Source: Nitrosopumilaceae archaeon
Lineage (GTDB): Archaea > Thermoproteota > Nitrososphaeria > Nitrososphaerales > Nitrosopumilaceae
NCBI GenBank assembly: GCA_007571225.1
Contig: RKRU01000056.1
Location: 1-15,080, forward strand
Direction: 5' to 3'
Length of the DNA: 15,080 nt
How positions within the stretch are numbered: position 1 is the first letter of the stretch; the number at the start of each line of letters is the position of its first letter. Positions 1 through 7,253 of the stretch are shown in pieces. The translations under genes and the position numbers were made by a program. The notes under the pieces are model-generated. The model searched no databases, had not been told where the DNA came from, and was given only the letters and a program-made list of their open reading frames with translations.

Positions 1-340
1 TTTGAGTCGATGTCATTCTCTTCATAGTCATCGTTATCGTAGTCGTCGTCTTCATCTTCATCCTCTTCTTTGTCATCATCGTCGTCGTCATCGTCATCAT
101 CGTCGTCGTCATCCTCTTCATCTTCCTCGTCGTCATCATCATCTTCGTCATAGTCGTCGTCATCTTCATCGTCGTCATCTTCATCGTCGTCGTCATCTTC
201 ATCATAGTCGTCGTCATCTTCATCGTCGTCTTCATCGTCGTCTTCATCATAGTCGTCGTCATCTTCATCGTCGTCTTCGTCTTCATCGTCTTCGTCATAG
301 TCATCATAGTCGTCTTCGTCTTCGTCTTCGTCTTCATCGT
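1..340 (-). repeat. Triplet-type low-complexity minisatellite coding for the acidic tail
   Basis: On the plus strand this stretch is almost only GTC, ATC and TTC triplets with ATA interruptions, read on the minus strand as Asp, Asp, Glu and Tyr. A 26-bp block starting TAGTCGTCGTCATC is repeated exactly at 151-176, 205-230 and 250-275, spaced 54 and 45 bp (18 and 15 codons). All visible spacing is in frame, so the reading frame survives the repeat expansion. Confidence 0.85.
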
Positions 341-1109
341 CGTATTCCTCAGAGTCCCCGGCAAATATCGGGGTATCAATTAAATTACTCGTGTCAGATA
401 ACTCCGTACTTGGCCTGTCTGGATTCTCGTGCATCTCAATTAATCGTATCCCGTCCAAGACGGACACATACTTGAAGATATCAGTAGCTGAACGCTTCTT
501 CAGGCGTGTCAATGACTCGTCGTCACTAATCGACGAGGGGATAAATACGTCCAGAATGCGATATTTTTCATCAGGATGTATTGTAAATTGCAGATTGTCT
601 GCACCCAGTCTGTACGTCAGTATTTCGCGTATCTTGTCTTCAGGCGATTCAAGTATGCGTCTTATATGGACATCGTACAGGAGCGTCTTGCCTGCTAGTT
701 CATGGTTAAAGTCCACCTGTATTCTTCCTGAGCTTACAAAACGTATGATCCCCTTCTTGCCCCCAATCTCCACTGGGTCCCCTATGGACAGGCTTTCATA
801 GTCTTTCAGCTTTCTCTGTGGGTAAGTCCGCACCTTTTTGGAGTCCCTGACACCCCATGCCTCTTCGGGGGGGAGTTCAATTACCTGTTTGTCCCCCACA
901 GAGAGTTTGGCAAGTTTCACATCCAATCCGCGAAGGACGGGATATGTATTCTCCCCCACGGAGACGAGTTTTGGCCTGTACCTAATGTGTGGGGCGTATA
1001 TTCCCGCTTTAGCAGCTACATCTTCAAGCGTAGTTTCAACAACGCGGCCATCATCCTTGGTGCGCTCGGTGTAATCTACCAGTATTAGTGAGCCTGTTTC
1101 AAAAGTCAA
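1..1109 (-). CDS. FKBP-type peptidyl-prolyl isomerase with very long acidic C-terminal tail (3' end beyond window)
   Basis: This is a cytoplasmic prolyl cis-trans isomerase and chaperone of the long archaeal FKBP class. The start is a TTG at 1107-1109. It gives MTFETGSLILVDYTERT, matching the usual N-terminus of archaeal FKBPs, and lies about 26 nt downstream of a TATA-like box. No ATG is available between the start and the in-frame upstream stop. The FKBP core with inserted flap domain covers about residues 1-150 (for example YPVLRGLDVKLAKLSVGDK and GIIRFVSSGRIQVDFNHELAGKTLLYDV, the latter read as two adjoining stretches). A further C-terminal domain reaches about residue 245. From about residue 253 to the window edge (residue 369) the protein is almost only Asp and Glu with Tyr spaced at intervals, encoded by GAC/GAT/GAA triplets. 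No stop is seen in the window. The FKBP call is firm; the role of the tail is unknown. Confidence 0.88.
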   Translation of the reverse strand, partial: MTFETGSLILVDYTERTKDDGRVVETTLEDVAAKAGIYAPHIRYRPKLVSVGENTYPVLRGLDVKLAKLSVGDKQVIELPPEEAWGVRDSKKVRTYPQRKLKDYESLSIGDPVEIGGKKGIIRFVSSGRIQVDFNHELAGKTLLYDVHIRRILESPEDKIREILTYRLGADNLQFTIHPDEKYRILDVFIPSSISDDESLTRLKKRSATDIFKYVSVLDGIRLIEMHENPDRPSTELSDTSNLIDTPIFAGDSEEYDDEDEDEDEDDYDDYDEDDEDEDDDEDDDDYDEDDDEDDDEDDDDYDEDDDDDEDDDDEDDDDYDEDDDDDEEDEEDDDDDDDDDDDDDDKEEDEDEDDDYDNDDYEENDIDS

Positions 1110-1131
1110 TGCGGATATTCTTGAATTTCTA

Positions 1132-1139
1132 CTATTAAA
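1132..1139 (-). promoter_or_regulatory. TATA-like box of the FKBP gene
   Basis: TTTAATAG on the minus strand is centred about 26 nt upstream of the TTG at 1109. This supports a leaderless transcript and the TTG start. Confidence 0.5.
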
Positions 1140-1209
1140 TTAAACGCATGCCATTCAGGTACGCCACGATAATATCTTCAGACAAACCCCAATCGACGGT
1201 ATGTCGGGT

Positions 1210-1224
1210 ATTGTCAAAAACAAT
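1210..1224 (-). terminator. Weak hairpin with T5 loop downstream of the aminotransferase
   Basis: ATTGT and ACAAT arms (5 bp) enclose a loop which on the minus strand is TTTTG. This is the only T-run in the 120 bp between the aminotransferase stop and the FKBP promoter. The stem is short, so a terminator role is only a guess. Confidence 0.25.
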
Positions 1225-1259
1225 GTTACTATCATCATTTTTGTTGTGGCAGACCAGAC

Positions 1260-2402
1260 TCAGGCGCCAAGCGTCTTTTCTGCGGCCCTGAGACCCGCCT
1301 GTGGGTCCGTATCATACCCCATCATGGCTAGAGTAGACGATATGGCAGAGATCGTGCGCATGACATGGTATGAGCTCACCTCTCCCATGCAGCCTACACG
1401 GAATACTTTACCCTTCAGATCGCCGAATCCACCGGCCACCAGTACCTTGAACTTTTCTGCAAGCGTGTTTCTAAACGTCTTGTCTTCTAGTCCTTCAAGA
1501 TAGTTCAGTGCAACGATCGAGATGGAGCGGTCCTCCTCCTTTGCAAACGGCGTCAGGCCAATTGCGCTGAGTCCAGTGTACAGGGCATCAGAACATACTT
1601 TGTGGCGCCTAAAGACGTTGTCAAGTCCCTCCTCCAACAGTAACGAGAGGGCCTCGCGGTAGGCGTACAGGAGCGGCAGCGCAGGAGTAAACGGCGTATG
1701 CTTGGACTCTTCATAGTATCTAAAGTAACGCGCCAAGTTAAAGTAGAGTGTGCTGGGCGGGTTCTCCACCATGTATTTTTTGGCCTTGGGGCTGACTGAG
1801 ATTGGTGATATACCAGGCGGGGCGGCTATGGCCTTTTGGGCCCCGGTCATGCATACATCTACATTCCACTTGTCGACTGGCAGTCTGGCCCCGCCAAGCA
1901 GGGAGACAGAATCAACCACATAGAACGCGTCATTTCTAGAGGTCAGATCAGAGATTCTATCAAGATACTTTACCATTGTACCTGTAGAGGTCTCGTTGTG
2001 CACGACATAGAATGCCTTTACGTCGGGGTTGTTGTCAAACGCCTCCCTTACTTGGTCAAATGTTGCATTCTGCCCGGGGGGAGTCTCCAGTCTTATCACG
2101 TTTGCGCCCTGGCCGGTAATCAGCTGTGCCAGCCTGCTGCTAAACTCGCCGTTGACAGGTATGATCACCTTGTCATCCTTCTTGACTAGGTTAACCACGC
2201 CGGCCTCCACCGCGCCGGTTCCTGATGCCGAGAGCGCCACGATATCGTTCTCAGTCTCAAATACCTGCTGCGTCTTTGATATTACATCCGTATACAGGTC
2301 TACAAAATCATCGCTGCGATGGTTTATGATCGGCGCCAGCATTGCACGCATCACCCTGTTGGGAACGTTTGTCGGGCCAGGAAGCATTGCCAGATATTCC
2401 AT
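1260..2402 (-). CDS. PLP-dependent class V aminotransferase, alanine-glyoxylate / serine-pyruvate family
   Basis: This is a cytoplasmic fold-type I PLP enzyme of 380 residues, the normal length for the alanine-glyoxylate/serine-pyruvate aminotransferase group. It would move an amino group between alanine or serine and glyoxylate or pyruvate. Visible landmarks are LPGPTNVP at residues 7-14, the cofactor phosphate loop SGTGAVEA at 60-67, HNETSTG at 135-141, Asp164 in VVDSVSLLGG (pairs with the pyridine nitrogen), the Schiff-base Lys190 in GAQKAIAAPPG, and Arg335 in FRVGCMG (substrate carboxylate). No key residue is missing. The ATG at 2402 sits about 33 nt from a good TATA box, so the leader is only a few nucleotides. 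Exact substrate pair is not decidable; a phosphoserine or isopenicillin-epimerase-like role is less likely given the motifs. Confidence 0.9.
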   Translation of the reverse strand: MEYLAMLPGPTNVPNRVMRAMLAPIINHRSDDFVDLYTDVISKTQQVFETENDIVALSASGTGAVEAGVVNLVKKDDKVIIPVNGEFSSRLAQLITGQGANVIRLETPPGQNATFDQVREAFDNNPDVKAFYVVHNETSTGTMVKYLDRISDLTSRNDAFYVVDSVSLLGGARLPVDKWNVDVCMTGAQKAIAAPPGISPISVSPKAKKYMVENPPSTLYFNLARYFRYYEESKHTPFTPALPLLYAYREALSLLLEEGLDNVFRRHKVCSDALYTGLSAIGLTPFAKEEDRSISIVALNYLEGLEDKTFRNTLAEKFKVLVAGGFGDLKGKVFRVGCMGEVSSYHVMRTISAISSTLAMMGYDTDPQAGLRAAEKTLGA

Positions 2403-2429
2403 CTGCTTTCACATATCTTGGGATTGTCT

Positions 2430-2440
2430 TTTATTTATAA
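2430..2440 (-). promoter_or_regulatory. TATA box of the aminotransferase gene
   Basis: TTATAAATAAA on the minus strand, about 33 nt upstream of the ATG at 2402. Its upstream edge overlaps the downstream copy of the 26-bp tandem duplication by two bases. Confidence 0.6.
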
Positions 2441-2490
2441 CTAGAGATTTTCAAGCCGGCTCTTAACTAGAGATTTTCAAGCCGGCTCTT
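2439..2490. repeat. Perfect 26-bp tandem duplication at the 3' end of the NMNAT gene
   Basis: Positions 2439-2464 and 2465-2490 are identical over 26 bp. The unit begins AACTAGAGATTTTC and ends GCCGGCTCTT on the plus strand. The right copy holds the last codons and TAG stop of the NMNAT gene. The left copy lies between that stop and the TATA box of the aminotransferase. Each copy contains the palindrome AGCCGGCT (2454-2461 and 2480-2487). The lack of any mismatch points to a recent event. Confidence 0.95.
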
Positions 2491-2976
2491 GGCATCGCAT
2501 GCAAGCAGAAACCTTCTAGTCCCGTCTGGCACCAAGTCCATCCAGTCAGACTCCCCGTCTGCGATCATTTTGCGTATACGAGTGCCAGAGATCTCGTCGC
2601 GCCGCAAAAAAGGGATCTTGACGGTACGAACCGCACGCCCGCCTCTCAACCCAGAGTAGATGTGTGCAGTCATGGCATCGTTGGTAAATACAAGCCCGAA
2701 TACGGGTACGATGACATCTATTAGTTCGGCCCACCCGGCGTGATCGTCGACATCGGGTATGTCGTATATGGATATGCGTTCTAACATGTGATCGTCGACT
2801 GACGAGAGTATCATCTTCTTCCGCTCGTCTGCGGTAAATGGGTTTTCCGGTTCGGGCTGCCTGTTTGAGCTGCCTACTCCGACCCACAGTCTGTCCGCCA
2901 CTCCTAGGGCAAACCGTAGCGCCTCCAGATGTCCAAGGTGAAACGGCTGAAACCGCCCCACCAACAGACCGTCCAT
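2467..2976 (-). CDS. nadM: Nicotinamide-nucleotide adenylyltransferase, archaeal type
   Basis: The enzyme makes NAD+ from NMN and ATP, the last step of NAD synthesis in the cytoplasm. It is 169 residues long from the ATG at 2976, typical of the archaeal NMNAT family. The nucleotidyltransferase signature GRFQPFHLGH is at residues 7-16, with NPFTADERKKM at 45-55 and the second phosphate-binding motif ISGTRIR at 129-135. A GTG at 2994 would add six residues (MYGPYI). I prefer the ATG because it gives the family-typical MDGLLVGRFQPFH and because the TATA box is centred 26 nt upstream of it, only about 8 nt from the GTG. The gene lies between the helicase and the aminotransferase on the same strand, with its own promoter. 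Confidence 0.92.
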   Translation of the reverse strand: MDGLLVGRFQPFHLGHLEALRFALGVADRLWVGVGSSNRQPEPENPFTADERKKMILSSVDDHMLERISIYDIPDVDDHAGWAELIDVIVPVFGLVFTNDAMTAHIYSGLRGGRAVRTVKIPFLRRDEISGTRIRKMIADGESDWMDLVPDGTRRFLLACDAKSRLENL

Positions 2977-2997
2977 AATGTATGGCCCATACACTAT

Positions 2998-3006
2998 TCT
3001 AAAAAG
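2998..3006 (-). promoter_or_regulatory. TATA-like box of the NMNAT gene
   Basis: CTTTTTAGA on the minus strand, centred 26 nt upstream of the ATG at 2976. The same CTTTTTAG core serves the LEA-like gene at 6371. Its position decides the NMNAT start. Confidence 0.55.
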
Positions 3007-3029
3007 ATTGGACTACTAGTGGTACCCAG

Positions 3030-5699
3030 TCAGGTGGTGCGGCATTTTACGCATTCAGACGGCAACATTGAATGATCTTGAGCTCGCAGGCACTCTGTCA
3101 GGAGCTGCTCTGCCCCCTCTATCCCAAATATCCTTTGGATGTCGGGGATGCCCGTACCACGGACTCCACAGCTGGAGCACGTATACGCCAGAACCTCTTC
3201 TTCATCGTCTTCGTCTTCGTCTTCGTCCCACACCTGGTTGTCCTCTAGTATGCCAGCGCGCTCCCCGGCCCCTGCGCCTGTACCGTGTACTGCACTACCG
3301 TCAGGCCCTCCAGTCTCGTAATACTCGTATGGTTCCTCCCACTCCTTCCAGTAGTCCTGAAATACCCTCCAGCCGAGCTCTATATTCAGATTGCCATAGT
3401 TGTTTATGAGCTGAAAGTTGTCGTCTATGTCCACCAGCAGCATGCTCTCGGTTCCGCCGCTGAGCGTACCGCGCATGCCCCTGCCAATCATCTGAGTATA
3501 AAGTAGCGTACTCTTGATAGGCCTCCCCACAAAGACACAGTCTATGTTGGGCGCGTCAAATCCGGTGGTCAGGACATCAAAGTTGCACAACACCTCCAAG
3601 TCGCCCGAGCGGAAGAGTTCGATTGCACTCATGCGGGAATCAAGATCCATCTTAGAGTCCACGTATCTGACATTTACACCGTAAAGCACCCTCAACAGCA
3701 TGGCAATCTGTCTTGAATGGGCAACCGTACAGCCAAAGAAGAGTATCTTCTTCCTGCCCAGACGGCGGAGTTTTTGAATCTCACGCACTATCATTGTATT
3801 TCGCATCCTGTCACGGCCGATATCCCTCAGGGTGTCCTTTCTAAAGTCTCCAAAATTCGCAAGATGTTTGATGTCCTGCGGGCTAAGATCATACATCTTG
3901 GACTGGAGTACCTTGTGGTATACGTCGCATAGGACGTTTCTCATAATCAGCCTGTGGTACAGGTTCTTCTGGCGCTCAGACGGCGTCATAGTTGATTCTT
4001 TTGGCCTGCGCTCCACGGCAACCTCAGACATGGTGGTATTGATGTGACCATCGTTGTCCTTGACTGTAAGCGCTACTTCGTATACGCCGGGCTCCTGAAA
4101 CTCGTGTATGATGTTCTTGGTACCGTTGTAGCTCCATTGCAGATGACTCTCCGACTCTTCGTCTTTATCCATACCACCATCACCTTTGCCATCACCTTTG
4201 CCATCACCATCGCCTGCACCAACCCCGGTGGACGCAGCACTATTGTTGCTGCTACGGGATGCTGCATCTTCTCTGGATCCATTCTGTTCCCCTGCATATG
4301 TAATGGTCCACGAATAGTCTGATTGGTCAATAAAGCCGCCCCTATAGTATGATCTCTCGCCTAGAATCTTTATCGGATCCTGCGTATAGGCCACGGTCTG
4401 GCAGTCCACCACCGCGTGCGGAGTATACCTCCGCATCTCTTCTGAGTATGGAATTGTTGGAAAGTATACCCCTCCCATGCGCCGCTTCAGTTTTACAGTA
4501 TCAAGGCCGGTACCCTTTCCCCTAAACGGCGTGGCGGTAAGGCCGATCAGAATTATGCCCCACTCAGACAGTTCGGCCTTTTTGTTGTCCCAGTTGAAGC
4601 CCATCTCTCGGAGTACATCAGAGTACGAAGACGCCACGGCATGGTGGGCCTCGTCGATAATGATGCACGCAGTAAGCCTGCCTAGCGTGTTAAGTTGTGA
4701 AGGCTGATCGAGTATCTTGAATAGTGACTGTATGGTTGCCACGATCACGCCCTTCTCGTCAAGCAGATCGTCCATTCCCAATGTAGGCAGCGCGCCGCCC
4801 ACACCCCAGAACCTGTGTATGTGTAGCGTGGTCCCTCTTCTTCCCACATCTTCAAAAATGGTCTTAAACGTGCTAAAGGCCTGCTCGCAGAGTTCGTTTG
4901 ACTGTGCAATCCAGAGTATGAATCTGGAGTTGCGCTGCTGCTCGTTCTTGGACGGCTTGCCGTCATTGAGCCACTCTATTATGGTCTCCGCAACCATCCG
5001 CGTCTTTCCTGCGCCGGTAGGGATTGACACCATCTTTCTCTTTGCCTCCCTGCCTTTCTCCATAAGGGTGCCTTCCAGCATCCTTCGTACAATGACGCCG
5101 GTGGTAAACTGGTAGTCATACAGCGGATTTAGCGGCACATGTGGAACTACAACCTCTGTGTCAGGTAACGACTCCACGTGCTCCTTCTCTGCTGCCGAGG
5201 GGGGCAGGCCCAGCACGCTTGCAAGTGCAAGTCCCAAGTTGTTGGTTATCTCCAGCCCCACCACATCCTGGATCGTATTGATAGAACCGCGTCTCTTGTG
5301 GTGTACGGTGGGTAGAACCTTTTCTAGAATCGCATCCTGTCTCACAAGGCCCTTTATAATTACGGTCTCTAGCATCAGATCAAGAAAGAGCCTGCGCTTT
5401 ATGGTATCATTCTCTATATTTCGCAAAAAGCGCGTTCCGACAGTATCGTAAAGAATCTCGGCAAGCCTGTTGGAGTTGAAGACATCCTTGTTGTCCTCTG
5501 AGAACATCATTATAATATCAGGATTGATCTGCGAGATTATTGCTGACAGTTCGTCTACAGTCCACCATTCTTTGAACCTCTGTATGCACAACTCCTTTGC
5601 GTTTACCACGACTGGCGTGTCGGCGTCCACCTGTGGTTTGCGTCTCTTTGATTTGGCAGGATCGTTTGTAGTAATATTGCCAGTATTTCTAATTTTCAT
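3030..5699 (-). CDS. SF2 DEAH-type helicase with internal PKD-like domain, acidic stretch and C-terminal Cys4 motif
   Basis: This is a predicted ATP-dependent nucleic-acid helicase/translocase of 889 residues, related to the type III restriction subunit/UvsW-like SF2 group. An unrecognised helical N-terminus (1-190) precedes LYDYQ (193-197). RecA1 follows: Walker A SIPTGAGKTRM at 225-235, Walker B DEAH at 349-352, motif III GLTATP at 386-391. RecA2 has KKILFFGCT (650-658), LTTGFDAP (710-717) and QMIGRGMRG (736-744). Between them, about 459-563, is a PKD-like region: YSWTITY (462-468), a Gly/Asp/Lys-rich linker (about 471-517), then LQWSYNGT and HEFQEPGVYEVALTVKDNDG (532-551). The C-terminus has an Asp/Glu run (825-835) and CxxC pairs at 841/844 and 883/886, a likely zinc site. 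GAGGTG (5709-5714), 9 nt before the ATG, is a good ribosome-binding site. No partner restriction or defence gene is adjacent. Confidence 0.88.
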   Translation of the reverse strand: MKIRNTGNITTNDPAKSKRRKPQVDADTPVVVNAKELCIQRFKEWWTVDELSAIISQINPDIIMMFSEDNKDVFNSNRLAEILYDTVGTRFLRNIENDTIKRRLFLDLMLETVIIKGLVRQDAILEKVLPTVHHKRRGSINTIQDVVGLEITNNLGLALASVLGLPPSAAEKEHVESLPDTEVVVPHVPLNPLYDYQFTTGVIVRRMLEGTLMEKGREAKRKMVSIPTGAGKTRMVAETIIEWLNDGKPSKNEQQRNSRFILWIAQSNELCEQAFSTFKTIFEDVGRRGTTLHIHRFWGVGGALPTLGMDDLLDEKGVIVATIQSLFKILDQPSQLNTLGRLTACIIIDEAHHAVASSYSDVLREMGFNWDNKKAELSEWGIILIGLTATPFRGKGTGLDTVKLKRRMGGVYFPTIPYSEEMRRYTPHAVVDCQTVAYTQDPIKILGERSYYRGGFIDQSDYSWTITYAGEQNGSREDAASRSSNNSAASTGVGAGDGDGKGDGKGDGGMDKDEESESHLQWSYNGTKNIIHEFQEPGVYEVALTVKDNDGHINTTMSEVAVERRPKESTMTPSERQKNLYHRLIMRNVLCDVYHKVLQSKMYDLSPQDIKHLANFGDFRKDTLRDIGRDRMRNTMIVREIQKLRRLGRKKILFFGCTVAHSRQIAMLLRVLYGVNVRYVDSKMDLDSRMSAIELFRSGDLEVLCNFDVLTTGFDAPNIDCVFVGRPIKSTLLYTQMIGRGMRGTLSGGTESMLLVDIDDNFQLINNYGNLNIELGWRVFQDYWKEWEEPYEYYETGGPDGSAVHGTGAGAGERAGILEDNQVWDEDEDEDDEEEVLAYTCSSCGVRGTGIPDIQRIFGIEGAEQLLTECLRAQDHSMLPSECVKCRTT

Positions 5700-5736
5700 G
5701 ATCAGTTACACCTCTAGTATTGTGTGTGAAGCACCC

Positions 5737-5747
5737 AAATAACAATT
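5737..5747 (-). promoter_or_regulatory. Candidate TATA box and ribosome-binding site context of the helicase gene
   Basis: TTGTTATTTGG on the minus strand is centred near 5742. This would start transcription near 5715, just before the GAGGTG ribosome-binding site at 5709-5714. The helicase is thus one of the few genes here with a leader and a Shine-Dalgarno sequence. Confidence 0.35.
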
Positions 5748-5818
5748 TTTCTATAATGCAGACATGCATGCAGTAGCCATCCAGATACAACGCGGGATGT
5801 CCAAAGGTCAGACATGAT

Positions 5819-5850
5819 CCTGCCGCCACGCAGTTCCCAAGTACGGCAGG
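5819..5850 (-). other. Inverted repeat downstream of the LEA-like gene
   Basis: CCTGCCG (5819-5825) and CGGCAGG (5844-5850) can form a 7-bp GC-rich stem with an 18-nt loop. It lies just past the TAA at 5868-5870 of the minus-strand gene, so it may be a 3' UTR hairpin. There is no T-run after it. Confidence 0.4.
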
Positions 5851-5867
5851 CACACGCAGGCTGCCTG

Positions 5868-6371
5868 TTAGTTTGCAGAGAAGAAGCGTTCAAACTCTAT
5901 ATCAAGAGTACTCCATGCAGTCTGAGTGGTGAGCATTCCCTCTGCCCGGTATGTGGATATTTGATTATTTATCATCGCATTGTATGTCTCCTCGCCTACC
6001 GCACCCTTGTCCAGTACAAACGTGCTGGTCAGCGGAATCTCTGCTCCAGAATAAAAGACTGCACGGCCTGGCAATGCAATGTCAATTACAGAGTATTGTC
6101 CAGAACCCAGCAGCGTTCCGTCCCCATAGAGCTGGTATGTGATAGTGGCAACGGTAAACGTCTTCTCGCTTGGGTTAGCCACAGAAAAGACCAGATCAAA
6201 TTCAGCCTGGTTTGTCACCCTGTTGATATCATTCAGCTCTATTCCTTCAATCTCGATTGCCGCCTGTTCCAAAGACTCATTATCAAGGCTTGCATAGTAT
6301 ACTATTCCACCCATCAATGCAAGGACACCGCCTATGGCTATGTAGACTGTGGTCTTGCTCTGCAGCTCCAT
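5868..6371 (-). CDS. Membrane-anchored LEA14/WHy-like domain protein
   Basis: This is a 167-residue protein with one N-terminal membrane segment (about residues 8-26, YIAIGGVLALMGGIVYY) and a beta-rich domain behind it. The stretch VFSVANPSEKTFTVATITYQ followed by LYGDGTLLGSG (residues 61-91) has the typical LEA_2/WHy pattern: hydrophobic strand, Asn-Pro, strand, then a polar turn ending in Ser-Gly. The domain would face the outside of the cell membrane. An upstream ATG at 6392 adds seven residues. I prefer 6371 because the TATA box CTTTTTAGT is centred 27 nt upstream of it. A second protein of the same architecture is at 12910-13383. Cellular role unknown; desiccation or stress protection is only a family association. 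Confidence 0.75.
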   Translation of the reverse strand: MELQSKTTVYIAIGGVLALMGGIVYYASLDNESLEQAAIEIEGIELNDINRVTNQAEFDLVFSVANPSEKTFTVATITYQLYGDGTLLGSGQYSVIDIALPGRAVFYSGAEIPLTSTFVLDKGAVGEETYNAMINNQISTYRAEGMLTTQTAWSTLDIEFERFFSAN

Positions 6372-6393
6372 TACGCTAGTCGGGCGTACCATA

Positions 6394-6402
6394 ACTAAAA
6401 AG
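6394..6402 (-). promoter_or_regulatory. TATA box of the LEA-like gene
   Basis: CTTTTTAGT on the minus strand, centred about 27 nt upstream of the ATG at 6371. It is nearly identical to the NMNAT box at 2998-3006. Confidence 0.55.
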
Positions 6403-6410
6403 GTTTCAAA

Positions 6411-6427
6411 TTTGTTGCTTCAACAAA
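6411..6427. promoter_or_regulatory. 17-bp dyad, likely transcription-factor site upstream of the LEA-like gene
   Basis: TTTGTTG-CTT-CAACAAA is a perfect inverted repeat with 7-bp arms. It begins 9 bp upstream of the TATA box at 6394-6402, where archaeal activators often bind. Confidence 0.5.
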
Positions 6428-6581
6428 CTCTGGATCGGTAGAAAAATATTCATATAAGTTTATGACGCTGCGGCAGGCAAGCCACCACGGCTATATCAGG
6501 CCCGATACATGCAGGCATGCACCAGACATGGTCCGTAGATGGACTCGTTTCCAAATAATCATTTGATTGGGTTCCACATAC

Positions 6582-6588
6582 TATATAA
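6582..6588 (+). promoter_or_regulatory. TATA box of the two-TM coiled-coil gene
   Basis: TATATAA on the plus strand, centred 26 nt upstream of the ATG at 6611. This indicates a leaderless transcript and rules out the out-of-frame ATGs at 6592 and 6598. A smaller dyad, CAAAT-AATC-ATTTG, lies upstream at 6552-6565. Confidence 0.65.
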
Positions 6589-6610
6589 ACAATGAACATG
6601 GCCACCAGTT

Positions 6611-7096
6611 ATGGGCTATTTGGGAAATCATCTGGCCACCATAGTCACTGGTGTCTTTGCAGTTATTCTTACTGCACTCTGGCCATTCTTCACAGGCTTT
6701 GCGCCGGTTACTGACTTTATCTTCGTGATGGCAGTACCCATAACATGGTTTCTAGTCTTCACTTGCTGGATAGCACAAAAGAGTGCGGATTACATGCACG
6801 CACATGTAGATACTGAGGGCGAAAAAAAAAGCTTGAGTCACACAATCGGCACAACAATATTAACTACGGCGACGACTACGGCGACGGCAGTAAATAATCC
6901 AGATACATCCGAGTTGCAACGCATACAAGACGAGCTGGGTGCAGAGCTGCTCGATCTCAAGAAATCCTTAAAGAACAAGGATGACGAGATAGAGAGACTG
7001 AATCGCAATATCACCAATCTACAAACGCGGGTCCAGATCGAGACGCTAAAGGCCGAGCTGGCCGATCTGAAGATGATGGCAGCAAAGCAAAAGTGA
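6611..7096 (+). CDS. Small membrane protein: two TM helices and a long cytoplasmic coiled coil
   Basis: I do not recognise a named family. The 161-residue protein has two hydrophobic helices (about residues 8-29 and 33-55) joined by a tight turn. A Thr/Ala-rich linker follows (about 77-95, partly from near-repeated ACGGCGACGACTACG DNA). Then comes a charged heptad-type helix from about 98 to 158 (LQRIQDELGAELLDLKKSL and onwards). Topology is most simply a membrane hairpin with the coiled coil inside the cell, suited to oligomerisation or to anchoring a partner. It ends 3 bp before the stop of the convergent 47-residue gene. The ATG is fixed by a TATA box 26 nt upstream. Function unknown. Confidence 0.75.
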   Translation: MGYLGNHLATIVTGVFAVILTALWPFFTGFAPVTDFIFVMAVPITWFLVFTCWIAQKSADYMHAHVDTEGEKKSLSHTIGTTILTTATTTATAVNNPDTSELQRIQDELGAELLDLKKSLKNKDDEIERLNRNITNLQTRVQIETLKAELADLKMMAAKQK

Positions 7097-7099
7097 CTA

Positions 7100-7243
7100 C
7101 TAGTGACAGCAACACGATACAGAATTTTGAGCGTGCATCTCTTTACATGACGGGCAGCTTACGGCGGCGCCAAGATGGCAGCTACACGGGCAGAGTTCCG
7201 TGGGATCCACCTTTTCTGAGCCTTTACTACTGTTCGCAGTCAT
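7100..7243 (-). CDS. 47-residue Cys-rich putative zinc-binding protein
   Basis: This short frame starts ATG at 7241-7243, ten bases after the TAG of the FMN reductase (7254-7256), and ends TAG at 7100-7102. The peptide begins MTANSSKGSEKVDPTE and has LCPCSCH (residues 17-23), SCPSCK (29-34) and a terminal SCCCH (43-47). Eight Cys and three His in 47 residues are far more than chance, and CPxC/CPSC knuckles suit zinc binding. Its placement suggests co-transcription with the flavin reductase. Archaea of this group carry many uncharacterised short Cys-rich proteins. Function unknown. Confidence 0.6.
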   Translation of the reverse strand: MTANSSKGSEKVDPTELCPCSCHLGAAVSCPSCKEMHAQNSVSCCCH

Positions 7244-7253
7244 GATGACAATC

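Noticed and set aside
2..475. Plus-strand frame rich in His, Arg and Ser
   Set aside because: It is the antisense of the Asp/Glu tail of the FKBP gene; the composition follows only from GTC/ATC/TTC triplets.
1155..1241. Possible C/D box RNA on the minus strand (ATGATGA, later CTGA)
   Set aside because: The distance between boxes is too long for archaeal C/D RNAs and no C'/D' pair or terminal stem is seen.
3030..5699. Helicase as part of a restriction or defence system
   Set aside because: Neighbours are NMNAT, an aminotransferase and a LEA-like protein. No methylase, nuclease or toxin gene is nearby.
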